NCBI RefSeq assembly: GCF_016616235.1 | Contig: NZ_CP067100.1 | Span: 930,001-994,000 of the forward strand | DNA: 64,000 nt | DNA from: Bradyrhizobium diazoefficiens | GTDB taxonomy: Bacteria > Pseudomonadota > Alphaproteobacteria > Rhizobiales > Xanthobacteraceae | Direction: 5' to 3' | In this document: positions 43,376 to 53,178 of the stretch, one piece after another | How the letters are laid out: every line of letters begins with the position of its first letter | Position numbering within the stretch: position 1 is the first letter of the stretch | Made by a program: the position numbers and the translations under genes | Notes under the pieces: model-generated | What the model saw: only the letters and a program-made list of their open reading frames with translations | The model's database searches: none | Told to the model about the DNA's origin: nothing

Positions 43376-44608
43376 ATGAAGATCCCGACAGTCACTCCCG
43401 CCGATATCCGCCGCGCGTTGCTGCTGCGCGAAGAGATCGCGCTGCTCGACCTCAGGCATGAGGCCGGCTTCGCCACCGGGCATCCGCTGTTCGCCGCCAA
43501 CATGGCCGCCGATCGGATTGAGGTCGAAGCCGAGGTCAGGCTGCCGCGCAAGAATGTGCAGATCGTGCTCTATGATGACGGTGAGGGACTTGTTGCAACC
43601 GGCGCCGAACGTCTTGCCGGGCTCGGCTATACCAATGTCAGTGCGCTCGATGGCGGGCTGAAGGCGTGGCGCGCGGCGGGCTATCAAATGTTCGAGGACG
43701 TCAATTCCTACGCCAAGGCGTTTGGCGAGCTGGTCGAGGCCCGCCGGCACACGCCGTCTCTCAGTGCAGATGAGGTCGCCAAGCTCATCGCCGACAAGGC
43801 CAACATCGCCATCCTCGACGTCCGCCGCTTCGACGAATATGCGACCATGAACATTCCGGGTTCGGTCAGCGTGCCCGGCGCGGAGCTGGTGCTGCGAGCG
43901 GGGCAGGCCGCACCGGATCCGGAGACCACCATCATCGTCAATTGCGCCGGCCGCACCCGCTCGATCATCGGCACCCAGTCGCTGATCAATGCGGGCCTGC
44001 CCAACAAGGTGCGGGCGCTGCGCAACGGAACGATCGGATGGACACTGGCGCGGCACACGCTCAACCACGGCGCCGACAAGCGTGGCGCGATCGGGCCGTT
44101 CGAGGGCGGTCCGGCCAATGCGCGCGACGTCGCCTATCGCGCCGGCGTTCGGCATGTTGGCGCGAACGAGATGGCTGCGCTGGTCGCGCAGACGGATCGT
44201 ACGCTCTACCGCTTCGACGTACGCGACGCCGAGGAATACGAGGCCGGTCATCTGCCGGGCTTCCGCCACTATCCCGGCGGCCAGCTGGTCCAGGAGACCG
44301 ACATGGCCGCACCGGTGCGCGGCGCGCGCATCGTCCTCACTGATGACAAGGGCGTGCGCGCCGACATGACGGCATCCTGGCTCGCGCAGATGGGTTGGGA
44401 GGTCTATGTGCTCGACGGCGGCTATGACGGCGCGCTCGAGATTGGCCCGCCGCGCGTGCTGCCCAAACCCGATCCGGCCCACCGCTACCGCCGGCCGTAT
44501 GAGGGCACCGACGTCGCGCAAGCCGCGATGCAGGCCTATCTCGACTGGGAATATGGCCTCGTCGAGCAGCTGCGCCTTGACGGCACGCACGGGTTCTATG
44601 TGATCTGA
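43376..44608 (+). CDS. Three-domain rhodanese-like sulfurtransferase
   Basis: 410 residues in three rhodanese-type domains: about 5-108, 122-220 and 258-355. Only the middle domain has the catalytic Cys, C190 in VNCAGRTRS. At the same place the first domain reads LYDDGEG and the third LTDDKG, both with Asp, so these two look non-catalytic. Similar multi-domain proteins are found in proteobacteria and are assigned to thiosulfate or persulfide sulfur transfer. A tail of about 50 residues follows the last domain. AAGG precedes the ATG. Confidence 0.9.
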   Translation: MKIPTVTPADIRRALLLREEIALLDLRHEAGFATGHPLFAANMAADRIEVEAEVRLPRKNVQIVLYDDGEGLVATGAERLAGLGYTNVSALDGGLKAWRAAGYQMFEDVNSYAKAFGELVEARRHTPSLSADEVAKLIADKANIAILDVRRFDEYATMNIPGSVSVPGAELVLRAGQAAPDPETTIIVNCAGRTRSIIGTQSLINAGLPNKVRALRNGTIGWTLARHTLNHGADKRGAIGPFEGGPANARDVAYRAGVRHVGANEMAALVAQTDRTLYRFDVRDAEEYEAGHLPGFRHYPGGQLVQETDMAAPVRGARIVLTDDKGVRADMTASWLAQMGWEVYVLDGGYDGALEIGPPRVLPKPDPAHRYRRPYEGTDVAQAAMQAYLDWEYGLVEQLRLDGTHGFYVI

Positions 44609-44729
44609 CGGGTCTGGTACACCAGCACATCTGCCACCCCGCCATCTTCTCCCCGTATCCAAACCCTATTGTGCTGCGTCTCGTCCGCGGTCTATGAGCT
44701 GCGGCAAAGCTGTGACTTACGGAGATTCC

Positions 44730-45974
44730 ATGCCAGCCCCAGGCCAAAGCCCCGAGCGGAACGCGAAGGCGCTGCTGCTCGAAGGCGTCAACGACAGCGC
44801 GGTCGACCTGTTCAGGAGCGCCGGCTTCACCAATGTCGAGCGGCTGACCAAGGCGCTTGATGGCGACAACCTGCGGCAGGCGCTCAAGGGCGTGTCGCTG
44901 CTCGGCATCCGCTCGCGCACCCAGATCACCGATGACGTGCTCGCCGCCGCAGATGGGCTGCTCGCGGTCGGCTGCTTCAGCGTCGGCACCAACCAGGTCG
45001 ATCTCCTGGCGGCGCGCAAGCGCGGTATTCCCGTGTTCAACGCACCGTTCTCCAACACCCGCAGCGTCGCCGAGCTCGTGATCGGCGAGATCGTGATGCT
45101 GCTGCGGCGCATCTTCCCGCGCTCGGTGTCGGCGCATGAGGGCGGCTGGGACAAATCGGCGACCGGTAGTCGCGAGGTACGCGGCCGCACCCTCGGCATC
45201 ATCGGCTACGGCAATATCGGCTCGCAACTCTCGACCCTGGCCGAAGCCATGGGCATGCGCGTAATCTACTACGACCGCACCGACAAGCTGCGCCACGGCA
45301 ACACCGAGCCGGTCGAGAAGCTCGAGGAGCTGCTGGCGGAGAGTGATGTCGTCAGCCTGCACGTGCCGGAGACGCCGGAAACATCAGGCATGATCGGTGA
45401 GAAGGAATTGCGGGCGATGAAGCCGGGCTCGTTCCTGATCAACAACAGCCGCGGTACCGTGGTCGATCTCGACGCGCTCGCGCGCGCTTTGCGTGACGGC
45501 CATCTCGCCGGCGCCGCGATCGATGTGTTTCCGGTCGAGCCGTCCTCGAACGCCGATCGCTTCAAGAGCCCGGTGCAGGGTCTCGAGAACGTCATCCTCA
45601 CCCCGCATATCGGCGGTTCGACCGAGGAGGCGCAGGAGCGCATCGGCGGCGAGGTCGCGCGCAAGCTGGTCGACTATTTCATCACCGGCTCGACCATGGG
45701 CGCGGTGAATTTCCCGGAGGTGCAGCTGCATCTGCGTCCCGCCGGCGCGCGCTTCAGCCATGTCCATCGCAACGTGCCGGGCATGCTGCGGCGTCTGAAC
45801 GAGGTGTTCCTCCAGCGCGACATCAATATCGCCGCGCAATACCTGGAGACCGCCGGCGACCTCGGCTATGTCGTGCTCGACGCCGATCTCGGCGGCCAGG
45901 ATTCAGGCGCGCTGCTCGCGCAAATCCGCAGCCTCGAGGGCACGGTCGGCGCGCGGCTGGTGTTCGAGCATTAA
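44730..45974 (+). CDS. serA: D-3-phosphoglycerate dehydrogenase
   Basis: 414 residues from ATG 44730, preceded by CGGAG; the in-frame ATG at 44694 lacks a ribosome site. Catalyses the first step of serine synthesis. NAD-binding domain with GRTLGIIGYGNIGSQL (about 151-166), the substrate/catalytic residues in GSFLINNSRGTVVD, the acid-base region and H in LTPHIGGSTEEAQ; a C-terminal ACT domain (about 340-414, GMLRRLNEVFLQRDINI). This 410-residue form is the E. coli-like type, feedback-sensitive through the ACT domain. Single gene. Confidence 0.94.
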   Translation: MPAPGQSPERNAKALLLEGVNDSAVDLFRSAGFTNVERLTKALDGDNLRQALKGVSLLGIRSRTQITDDVLAAADGLLAVGCFSVGTNQVDLLAARKRGIPVFNAPFSNTRSVAELVIGEIVMLLRRIFPRSVSAHEGGWDKSATGSREVRGRTLGIIGYGNIGSQLSTLAEAMGMRVIYYDRTDKLRHGNTEPVEKLEELLAESDVVSLHVPETPETSGMIGEKELRAMKPGSFLINNSRGTVVDLDALARALRDGHLAGAAIDVFPVEPSSNADRFKSPVQGLENVILTPHIGGSTEEAQERIGGEVARKLVDYFITGSTMGAVNFPEVQLHLRPAGARFSHVHRNVPGMLRRLNEVFLQRDINIAAQYLETAGDLGYVVLDADLGGQDSGALLAQIRSLEGTVGARLVFEH

Positions 45975-46066
45975 GCGCGCTGCGCTGCCTACGCCGCCAG
46001 CCGGAGGTCGCCTTGAATGCGGCCTCCAGTCGGAACGAACGAGACCAGACAAAGCAGGAGGAAACG

Positions 46067-47725
46067 ATGGTGCGCAAGGTCGTGAGACTGTGTGCGTGGC
46101 TTGTCGGTGCGGCTGCGCTGAGCGCGAGCGCCGGGTCGGCGGCGACGCTGGCAGAGGACGCGGACACCGTTTGCAAAGGTCTCGTCGGCGGCGGCGACGC
46201 GGCGAAGATCGATTCCGCAACATTGCTGGCGCCATCGCAACTGGCCGTCGCCGAGCGCGGACCGACGCCGTCGGGGCGCATCACGCCGGCCAATCCCGCC
46301 TTCTGCAAGGTGCTCGGTCATATCGATCCCGTTGATCCCAAGGCGCCGCCGATCAAATTCCAGGTCAACCTTCCGGTCGAATGGAACGGACGCTCGCTGC
46401 AATATGGCGGCGGCGGCTTCAATGGCGTGCTGATCACGGGACTTGCACTGCCGCCGGCCTATCCCTTCGACAAGCCGTCGCCGCTCGCCCGCGGCTTCGT
46501 GACCTACGGCACCGATTCCGGCCATGAGTCCAGGCCCGGCGAGCCGCCACAGCTGTTCGCGCTCAATGACGAGGCCTTCGAGAATTTCGCGCATCGGGCC
46601 TACAAGAAAGTGCGCGACGCCGCCGTTGCGCTGATGCAGCGCGCCTACGGCAAGAAGCCGGAAAAAATGTATTTCATGGGCTCGTCCGAAGGCGGCCGCG
46701 AAGGGCTGACCATGGCCCAGCGCTACCCGGACAATTTCGACGGCATCTTCGCCCGCGTCCCTGTCATCAACTGGGTCGGCTTGCAGCACGCCGGCACGCG
46801 CTCGGGCCTCGTGACCATGGGCGAAGGCTGGATCAATCCGGCGCAGGTGAAGCTCGTCGCGAACGCCGTGCGGGCGGCCTGCGACAAGGCCGACGGCTCC
46901 GACGACGCCGTGGTGCAGGACCCCGTCGTCTGCAAGGCGGCATTCAAGGTCGAGACGCTACGTTGCGCGGCGGGCCAGAGCGGTGATCAGTGTCTCACCG
47001 AGGCGCAGATCAAGGCCGTGAACACGCTGCACGCCACCTACACATTCCCGTTCGCGCTGGCCAATGGTCTCGACGATTATCCGGGCTGGGGCGTCTCGGG
47101 CGAGGACACGCCCGCGATCGGGCCGACCGGCGGCTGGGTCGCGTGGTGGCTCGGCACTGCGCCGCCGGCGCAGCCGCCGGTGCCCAGCAACGGCATCGCC
47201 TGGATCTACGGCGCTGGCGGCATCCAATATGTGTTCGCGCGCGATCCCAAGCTCGACGTCACCACCTACAAGGTGGAGGAGCATAAGGCGCGGCTGCTCG
47301 AGGTCTCCAGTCTGATGGACTCGACCGACCCCGATCTCAGCCGGTTTCGCGCCCGTGGCGGCCGGCTGATCATGCTCGAGCATATGGCCGATTACGCGCA
47401 GAGCCCCTATGCCGGCATCCGCTATTTCGAGAGCGTCGAGCGCAAGCTCGGCAGGGCCGAGACCGCAGAGTTCGCCCGGCTGTACACCGCACCCGGGGTC
47501 GATCATGTCGGCTCCGGCGCGCCGGCCAATGTCGACATGCTGAGCGCGCTGGTCGATTGGGTCGAGAACGGCAAGGCGCCCGGCGATTTGGAGGTTGCGG
47601 AACAGAAGGTCGAGGCGCCATCATTCGCGGTGACGCGCGCAATGCCGCTGTGCCGCTGGCCGGCCTGGCCGCATTACAAGTCAGGGCCAGTGACGGAGGC
47701 GGCGAGCTTTACCTGCGCGCCGTAA
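46067..47725 (+). CDS. Tannase/feruloyl esterase family hydrolase, exported
   Basis: 552 residues from ATG 46067, preceded by AGGAGG. A signal peptide (about 1-26, ending GSAATLA) is followed by the tannase fold. The nucleophile lies in MGSSEGGREG (GxSxG form GSSEG), with the late catalytic His in PGVDHVGSG; a Cys pair near the active site (CKAAF / LRCAAG) fits the family disulfide. These enzymes cleave ester bonds of aromatic acids such as ferulate, gallate or MHET-like compounds. Probably periplasmic. It is a single gene and converges with the AAA chimera gene. Confidence 0.9.
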   Translation: MVRKVVRLCAWLVGAAALSASAGSAATLAEDADTVCKGLVGGGDAAKIDSATLLAPSQLAVAERGPTPSGRITPANPAFCKVLGHIDPVDPKAPPIKFQVNLPVEWNGRSLQYGGGGFNGVLITGLALPPAYPFDKPSPLARGFVTYGTDSGHESRPGEPPQLFALNDEAFENFAHRAYKKVRDAAVALMQRAYGKKPEKMYFMGSSEGGREGLTMAQRYPDNFDGIFARVPVINWVGLQHAGTRSGLVTMGEGWINPAQVKLVANAVRAACDKADGSDDAVVQDPVVCKAAFKVETLRCAAGQSGDQCLTEAQIKAVNTLHATYTFPFALANGLDDYPGWGVSGEDTPAIGPTGGWVAWWLGTAPPAQPPVPSNGIAWIYGAGGIQYVFARDPKLDVTTYKVEEHKARLLEVSSLMDSTDPDLSRFRARGGRLIMLEHMADYAQSPYAGIRYFESVERKLGRAETAEFARLYTAPGVDHVGSGAPANVDMLSALVDWVENGKAPGDLEVAEQKVEAPSFAVTRAMPLCRWPAWPHYKSGPVTEAASFTCAP

Positions 47726-47761
47726 CAGGTGAGCCCGGGCCGATCGCTGTGGTGGCGGGTG

Positions 47762-49480
47762 TCATCCGGCCGCCATAGCCTGCGCCCCGCCGAGCAGTTG
47801 CGCATTGAGCCGGCCGCCGGAGAACAGCATGTCGTCGAGCGCCTCGTCGATATCTGCGGAAATAACCGACTTGCCGCCGTCGGGCGCGAGGCTCGCCTGC
47901 GCCAGCCGCCGCATCAATTCCTTGATGAAGGCGCAACTCGTTCCTTCGCTGCGCCGCGCCGCCTCGGCGACGACGGTGTCCTCGATCGGCAGCCCCTTGC
48001 CGTAGAGCCGGACCAGCTTGCCGCGGCCGGCCTCGTCCGGGAGCGGCACTTCGATGGCTTGGTCGATACGACCGGGACGACCGGCGAGGGCGTCTTCGAG
48101 ATCTTGCGGCCGGTTGGTGGTCAGGACGAACAGGATGTCCGCATCTTCCTTCAGCCCGTCCATTTCGTTGAGCAGCTTGTTCAGCATGGATTCTTCGCAC
48201 GGTCCCATGTCGTCGCGGTCGCGGGCGATAAGATCGACGTCCTCGATCACCACCATCGAAGGCTGCAGCAACCGTGCGAGGCTCATATAGGCGCCGAGCA
48301 GGCCGATTTGCTCGGCGGTGATGATCAGCGTCGTGTGCCCGGGCAAATGGGTCGCGAGATAGCGGATGGTATGGGTCTTGCCTGTGCCGGGCGGGCCGTA
48401 CAGCAAAATGCCTTTACGCGTCGACTGGCCAAGCCGGCGCAACTGATCGCGGGTGCCGACGAAAGTCAGCACGTTGCGATCGAGCAGCCGCAGGGTCTGC
48501 TCCGGCAAGATCACCTCGTCGCGTGCGACTGGCGGCAAGCGGTGCACGGTGATGCCGCGCGATCGGCCGCGATAATCGGAATCGGCATCGAGCGAGAGGA
48601 TCTTGCCGCGATAGGTCCGCGCGGACTGCACGGCCTCCTCCAACTCACCGAAGCATTGCTGGACCAAAGCCGCGCCTGCGGAACCTGATGGCACCAGGAT
48701 CTCGATCCGAATTCGCGGCTCGCGGCTGTACTCGCGATGCGCGCAGAGCAGGACCGCATAGCGAAGAGCATCCTGCTCGCACAGCCACAGTCCGTTATCC
48801 AGGCACTTGACCGGGCTCTTCTCGCCTATATCGACGTCGGAATATTGCAGCGGAGCAATCGCGAGCGCATAGCGCCCCTCCTTGAGGAGCCGCGAAATCG
48901 ACAGCGTTTCATAGCGCTGCTCCTCGTTCAGCCCGAGCAGCCGGACAGCCTTGCCGAACAGCCTGTCGATCGCTGCCTGGACATCGACCCGCATGTGGCC
49001 GGGAAACTGGCGGATCGTGGTGACGAGCTTGCTGTGCGGAACGCCGTCGAAGTGCCAGTTGAGAACGTCGCAAGCAAAGTCGAAATCTTCTTCTTGTTCG
49101 CTCGAAGGCCCGTCCGCCGCACGGATGCATTCGCTGCACAGCCAGACCGTGCGGTCGCCGATCCTAACGTCCGTTTGTCCCTCAGACTTGCCACAGAGTT
49201 CGCAAGAAGTCTTGATCGCCTCGAGCGTGAGGTGCAGCCGGTGGCCGGCCAAGCCGATGGATTGTCGTGCGGATTTAAAAAGGGCTTCAGCGACGGATTG
49301 CGGGTAAGGCCCGCAAACCGCCTTTTCCTTTTGCTCGATTTGAGTGATCAGCGCGGCCGCTTCACGCTCCGATTTGCCGAAAACCTGGCGGAGCAGATCC
49401 ATCACGAACTGGTCCGGCGTATCGTCGTCGTTATGAATTACGAGTTGGGTCGGCTGGCTCTCGCCACGCATACTATTCAT
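47762..49480 (-). CDS. ClpS-like domain / ClpX-type zinc finger / AAA ATPase chimera
   Basis: 572 residues from ATG 49480 (GGAG 12 bases upstream). The N-terminal part (about 10-88) is ClpS-like: HNDDDTPDQFV (16-26) and KAVCGPYP (53-60); the ClpS His that binds the N-degron amino group is replaced by E49. A ClpX-type zinc finger follows (C93, C96, C115, C118; CELCG and CSEC). A middle region (about 130-330) is unrecognised. One AAA domain follows: Walker A GPPGTGKT (362-369), Walker B VVIEDVD (410-416), sensor-1 N456, arginine finger candidates R468/R471 in AGRPGRIDQ. There is no protease domain. Its likely job is ATP-driven unfolding of selected proteins; a partner protease is not nearby. 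Confidence 0.88.
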   Translation of the reverse strand: MNSMRGESQPTQLVIHNDDDTPDQFVMDLLRQVFGKSEREAAALITQIEQKEKAVCGPYPQSVAEALFKSARQSIGLAGHRLHLTLEAIKTSCELCGKSEGQTDVRIGDRTVWLCSECIRAADGPSSEQEEDFDFACDVLNWHFDGVPHSKLVTTIRQFPGHMRVDVQAAIDRLFGKAVRLLGLNEEQRYETLSISRLLKEGRYALAIAPLQYSDVDIGEKSPVKCLDNGLWLCEQDALRYAVLLCAHREYSREPRIRIEILVPSGSAGAALVQQCFGELEEAVQSARTYRGKILSLDADSDYRGRSRGITVHRLPPVARDEVILPEQTLRLLDRNVLTFVGTRDQLRRLGQSTRKGILLYGPPGTGKTHTIRYLATHLPGHTTLIITAEQIGLLGAYMSLARLLQPSMVVIEDVDLIARDRDDMGPCEESMLNKLLNEMDGLKEDADILFVLTTNRPQDLEDALAGRPGRIDQAIEVPLPDEAGRGKLVRLYGKGLPIEDTVVAEAARRSEGTSCAFIKELMRRLAQASLAPDGGKSVISADIDEALDDMLFSGGRLNAQLLGGAQAMAAG

Positions 49481-49602
49481 CACGAAGATCTCCGGACAAT
49501 CTATGATTGAATAGAACGAATAGAGAACATAAAGGCAAGCAGCCGTCAAGTGCGACGGCCGCTCAAAATTGGCGATCGACAAGCTGGACGTCTCAGGCTA
49601 TC

Positions 49603-49620
49603 TATTTCGCATGCGAAATA
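49603..49620. promoter_or_regulatory. Perfect palindrome over the MarR start codon
   Basis: TATTTCGC, AT, GCGAAATA: an uninterrupted 18-base palindrome. The ATG of the MarR gene (49611) is at its centre, so a bound repressor would block both transcription and ribosome access. Confidence 0.75.
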
Positions 49621-50087
49621 AATCTGCCGCAGCGAAGCATCACCGGCTGATCTATCTGCTGAACGTCGCGCAACGCCGGCTGCAGCGCTGGATGGCGGCG
49701 CAGCCCGGAAGCGAAGTGACGCCGGCGCAGGCGGGGCTGCTGTTCATCCTCGGCAAGCAGGACGGCGTGCTGATGGGCGAGGCGGGTGCGGCGCTCGATC
49801 TCGGGCCGGCCGGCATTTCCGGCCTGGTCGATCGCACGGCGGCGGTCAAGCTGGTGGAGCGGCGGGCCGATTCCGAGGACGGCCGCGCCTTTCGCGTATG
49901 GCTGACGCCGAAGGGGCGGGCCGCGCTGATGCAGGCCAAGACCTCCGCCGCCGGCATCAACGCGGCGCTGACGGAGGGATTTACCAGCGCGGAGATCGAC
50001 ATCGTCGCGCGCTGGCTGACGAGCATCCGGGATAAATTCCGAGAGATTCGACGAGAGACCCAGAGGACTAACAGGAGAGAGTCATGA
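49611..50087 (+). CDS. MarR-family transcriptional regulator
   Basis: 158 residues from ATG 49611 (MRNKSAAAKHHRLIYLLN); an in-frame start at 49569 would overlap the divergent gene's control region. Winged helix with AQAGLLFILGKQDGVLMGEAGAALDLGPAGISGLVDRTAAVKLVERRADSEDGR, containing the MarR wing DGRAFRVWLTPKGRA. It overlaps the downstream enoyl-CoA hydratase start by four bases (ATGA), so it most likely represses that gene and itself, with an acyl-CoA or related aromatic acid as ligand. Confidence 0.92.
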   Translation: MRNKSAAAKHHRLIYLLNVAQRRLQRWMAAQPGSEVTPAQAGLLFILGKQDGVLMGEAGAALDLGPAGISGLVDRTAAVKLVERRADSEDGRAFRVWLTPKGRAALMQAKTSAAGINAALTEGFTSAEIDIVARWLTSIRDKFREIRRETQRTNRRES

Positions 50088-50854
50088 CCGAGCATGTCCG
50101 GATCGAGAACAACGGCGGAATTCTCACCCTCACCTTGGCGCGCCCCGACAAGAAGAACGCGCTGACGGATGCGATGTACGGCAAGCTCGCCGACAGCATC
50201 GAATCCGCCGAGTTCAATCCCTCCGCCCGTGTGATCCTGATCCGCGGCGAGGGCGATATGTTCACTGCCGGCAACGATGTCGGCGAGTTCGCGGCGGTCG
50301 CCTCCGGCAAGTCGGATGGAAGTCGGAACGTCATACGCTTCATCCAGTCGCTGGCGCGGTGCACCCCGCCGCTGGTCGCCGCCGTGCAGGGCCGCGCCGT
50401 CGGCATCGGCACCACGATGCTGCTGCATTGCGATCTCGTCGTGCTCGCCGACAACGCGCAATTGTCGACGCCGTTCGTCAGCCTCGCGCTGGTGCCTGAG
50501 GCCGCCTCCAGCCTCCTGATGCCGGCGCGCATCGGCCATGCCCGGGCCTATGAAATGTTTGCACTCGGCGAGACCGTGCCGGCCAGGTCCGCGCTGGAAT
50601 GGGGCCTCGCCAACCGCGTGGTGCCGCTCGACAAGCTCGATGCCGAGGCGCTCGCGCTCGCGCAGCGTCTTGCCCGTCAGCCCGCCGGCGCGCTTACCGC
50701 CACTAAGAAGCTGATGCGCAGCGGCGAGGCGCTGGTCGCGCAGATGAATGCGGAAAGCGAACAGTTCGCACAGCGTTTGCGCACCGCCGAAGCGCGCGAG
50801 GCGTTCACCGCATTTGCCGAGCGCCGTCCGCCTGATTTTACGAAGCTTGCGTGA
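50084..50854 (+). CDS. Enoyl-CoA hydratase family protein
   Basis: 256 residues. Crotonase fold with LTLARPDKKNALTDAM, the oxyanion loop MFTAGNDVGEF (about 63-73) and VAAVQGRAVGIGTTMLLHCDLVV (about 99-121). The second catalytic position reads ALVPEAASSLL, with Glu. It is closest in pattern to the enoyl-CoA hydratase/isomerase group. It forms a translationally coupled operon with the MarR regulator, whose palindromic site is upstream; a TF-controlled acyl-CoA step is likely. Confidence 0.92.
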   Translation: MTEHVRIENNGGILTLTLARPDKKNALTDAMYGKLADSIESAEFNPSARVILIRGEGDMFTAGNDVGEFAAVASGKSDGSRNVIRFIQSLARCTPPLVAAVQGRAVGIGTTMLLHCDLVVLADNAQLSTPFVSLALVPEAASSLLMPARIGHARAYEMFALGETVPARSALEWGLANRVVPLDKLDAEALALAQRLARQPAGALTATKKLMRSGEALVAQMNAESEQFAQRLRTAEAREAFTAFAERRPPDFTKLA

Positions 50855-50975
50855 CATTCGTCGCCTGTCCGACGCTCGGCAATTCGGGAACTCCGGGCAT
50901 TCGACTAAAACCTTAACGAAACGTTGGCATGTCGGGTGCAAGGTGGCCGCACGTGAAGCGCAGGCCTCCTGACCC

Positions 50976-53057
50976 ATGTCCATGTTTAAGAAATCGGTAA
51001 GCTCGCTCCTCCTGACGTTGATGGCTTTGCTGGCGGCCGGCGCGCTCGCCTCGACGGCGATCCAGATGGTCGGGGCCTTCGGCCGTTACAGCGACAGTCT
51101 CGAGACGGCGCGGCTTGCCGCTGCCGACAAGGCAATTTTCCACGGCGTGCTGTCCTTGCGCAACAATCGCGGCGATGCCCAGAGCGCCATCCTCGGCGAG
51201 GACGATCCCAGGGCAAAGCTCGCCGAAGCCGAGAGGGCCGAGCAGGGCGGCTATGACGGCATCAGCGCCGCGCTCGCCACCATCGAGTTCGCCCGCCGCG
51301 ACGAACTCGCCAGCACCCTGAAGCAGCGCTGGGGCGACGCCGCACCGCAATTCCAGCTGTTTTACGACGAAGCCAAGCGTCCGCGTGCCGAGCGCAAGAT
51401 CGAGCGGACCAATTCCTGGTACGATGCCGTCACCAAGGTGATCGAAACGGCGAACCTCGCCTCGACCGCTGTGTCGAATCGCGCCTGGATGAACGATCCC
51501 TACATCGCCCGTATGATCCAGGTCCGCCGCTTCGCCTGGCAGGTGCGCGACCGTTATGGCATCCATTGTTCGATGCTGCGTTCGAACGTCAACAGCAGCA
51601 AGCCGCTCGACGATGCGCAGAAGCGATCGCTGGCGCAATGGGACGGCACCATCGCCTCCGGCTGGGCGGGCATGGCGGAGTTGCTGGCGGCGCCGGATGT
51701 GACGGCGGAACTGGTGACGGCAGCCTCGGACGCGAAGGCCAAGACCGATGCCGTCCTCAAGCAGATCGGCGATTTCACCAAAAACTTCGATGACAGCGGC
51801 AAGCCTGCGATGCCGGCGTCCGAATGGAACGCGCTGTGCCAGTCGCCGTTCCCGCTCATCGTCGGCGTCGCGACCAAGGCGCTGGATCAGTCGATCGCGC
51901 GCGCCGAGACCGTTCAGACCAAAGCGCTGACCAACCTCGTCGTGCAGTCGCTCGCATTCCTGCTCGCGCTCGCCGTGACCATGGCGGGCGTGTACGTCGT
52001 GCGCAATCGCCTGATGCGCCCGGTACGCGCCATTCTCGATGCCATCGCGCGCATCAGCGCCCGCGACTACGCGACACCGGTGCCGCAATCCCGCCATCCC
52101 GACGAGTTCGGCGCCATGGCCGCCGCGCTCGAAAGCCTGCGCGAGAGCGCGGCAACCGCCGAGCGCCTCGGCCAGGAGCGCGAATCGCAGCAGGCGCTTC
52201 AGCTCGCCCGTTCGGGCTCCGTCGATGCGGCCTGCCGCAGTTTTGACGATACCGTGCAGGCGGTCATCCAGAGCGTCGTGGCGTCGACGAAGGAGCTCGA
52301 TGCCACCGCGACCGGCGTGCGCTCGCTGGTGTCGGAATCGAGCAGCCAGACCGCGGCGGTTTCTTCTGCCGCCGAGCAGGCCACCAACAATCTCGAAACC
52401 ATTGCGGCTGCGACTGAAGAACTCTCCGCGTCCGTCGGCGAGATCTCCGCACAGGTGCAGTCGAGCGCCCGCGAAGCACGCGAGGCCGTCTCGCAGGCCG
52501 AGCGGACCAACGCCACGGTCGAGATCCTGGACCAGACCGCGAGCCGCATCGGCGAGGTCGTGAAAATGATCAACGCCATTGCCGGCCAGACCAATCTGCT
52601 GGCGCTCAACGCCACCATCGAGGCCGCGCGCGCCGGTGAAGCCGGCCGCGGCTTCGCCGTGGTCGCCGGCGAGGTCAAGAGCCTCGCGGCCCAGACGGCA
52701 ACGGCGACGGAAGAGATCTCGCGTCAGGTCGAGGAGATCCAGGGTGCGACCGGCCAGGCGGTTGCCGCGATCCGCTCGATCGGAGGCGCCATCAGCGGCA
52801 TCGACGAGAAGATGACGGCGATTGCCGCGGCGGTCGAGCAGCAGCGCGCGGCCACCACCGAGATCTCGCGCAACTTCCAGCAGGCCGCGCAGGGCACCCG
52901 CGAGGTCACCGACACCATCGGCAGCGTCGCCAGGCTGAACCAGGAGACCGGCAACGCCGGCACGGTGCTGTCGGAATCCGTGAAGCAGATGTCGGCCGAC
53001 GCCGATCGTCTCCGCGTCGCCGTCGAGGGCTTCCTCGGCGCGGTGAAGACCGCCTAG
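50976..53057 (+). CDS. Methyl-accepting chemotaxis protein
   Basis: 693 residues. TM1 about 8-28, a large periplasmic sensor domain (about 35-318, helical, unrecognised type), TM2 about 322-342, HAMP (about 345-398) and the signalling domain. The hairpin tip is [44 protein letters not shown], the universal MCP signature. No C-terminal CheR-tethering pentapeptide is seen. No che genes are adjacent, so it feeds a chemosensory array coded elsewhere. The ligand is not predictable. Confidence 0.95.
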   Translation: MSMFKKSVSSLLLTLMALLAAGALASTAIQMVGAFGRYSDSLETARLAAADKAIFHGVLSLRNNRGDAQSAILGEDDPRAKLAEAERAEQGGYDGISAALATIEFARRDELASTLKQRWGDAAPQFQLFYDEAKRPRAERKIERTNSWYDAVTKVIETANLASTAVSNRAWMNDPYIARMIQVRRFAWQVRDRYGIHCSMLRSNVNSSKPLDDAQKRSLAQWDGTIASGWAGMAELLAAPDVTAELVTAASDAKAKTDAVLKQIGDFTKNFDDSGKPAMPASEWNALCQSPFPLIVGVATKALDQSIARAETVQTKALTNLVVQSLAFLLALAVTMAGVYVVRNRLMRPVRAILDAIARISARDYATPVPQSRHPDEFGAMAAALESLRESAATAERLGQERESQQALQLARSGSVDAACRSFDDTVQAVIQSVVASTKELDATATGVRSLVSESSSQTAAVSSAAEQATNNLETIAAATEELSASVGEISAQVQSSAREAREAVSQAERTNATVEILDQTASRIGEVVKMINAIAGQTNLLALNATIEAARAGEAGRGFAVVAGEVKSLAAQTATATEEISRQVEEIQGATGQAVAAIRSIGGAISGIDEKMTAIAAAVEQQRAATTEISRNFQQAAQGTREVTDTIGSVARLNQETGNAGTVLSESVKQMSADADRLRVAVEGFLGAVKTA

Positions 53058-53178
53058 CTTCGCTCGCTTCTCCCGTCAACGTCGCGCGGGCATTGCCGCC
53101 GGTCCGCGCGGCGGGTACATCTGTGCCGCCGCGCGAGCGCGGCACCAGACGCAAGGCACATCAGCGATGGAGAGTTCG

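Noticed and set aside
46000..46036. Stem GGAGGTCGC...GCGGCCTCC between serA and the tannase gene
   Set aside because: A short imperfect dyad with no T-run; too weak to call a terminator.
48737..49510. 257-codon plus-strand frame opposite the AAA chimera gene
   Set aside because: Shadow of the minus-strand gene, which has Walker and zinc-finger motifs in frame.
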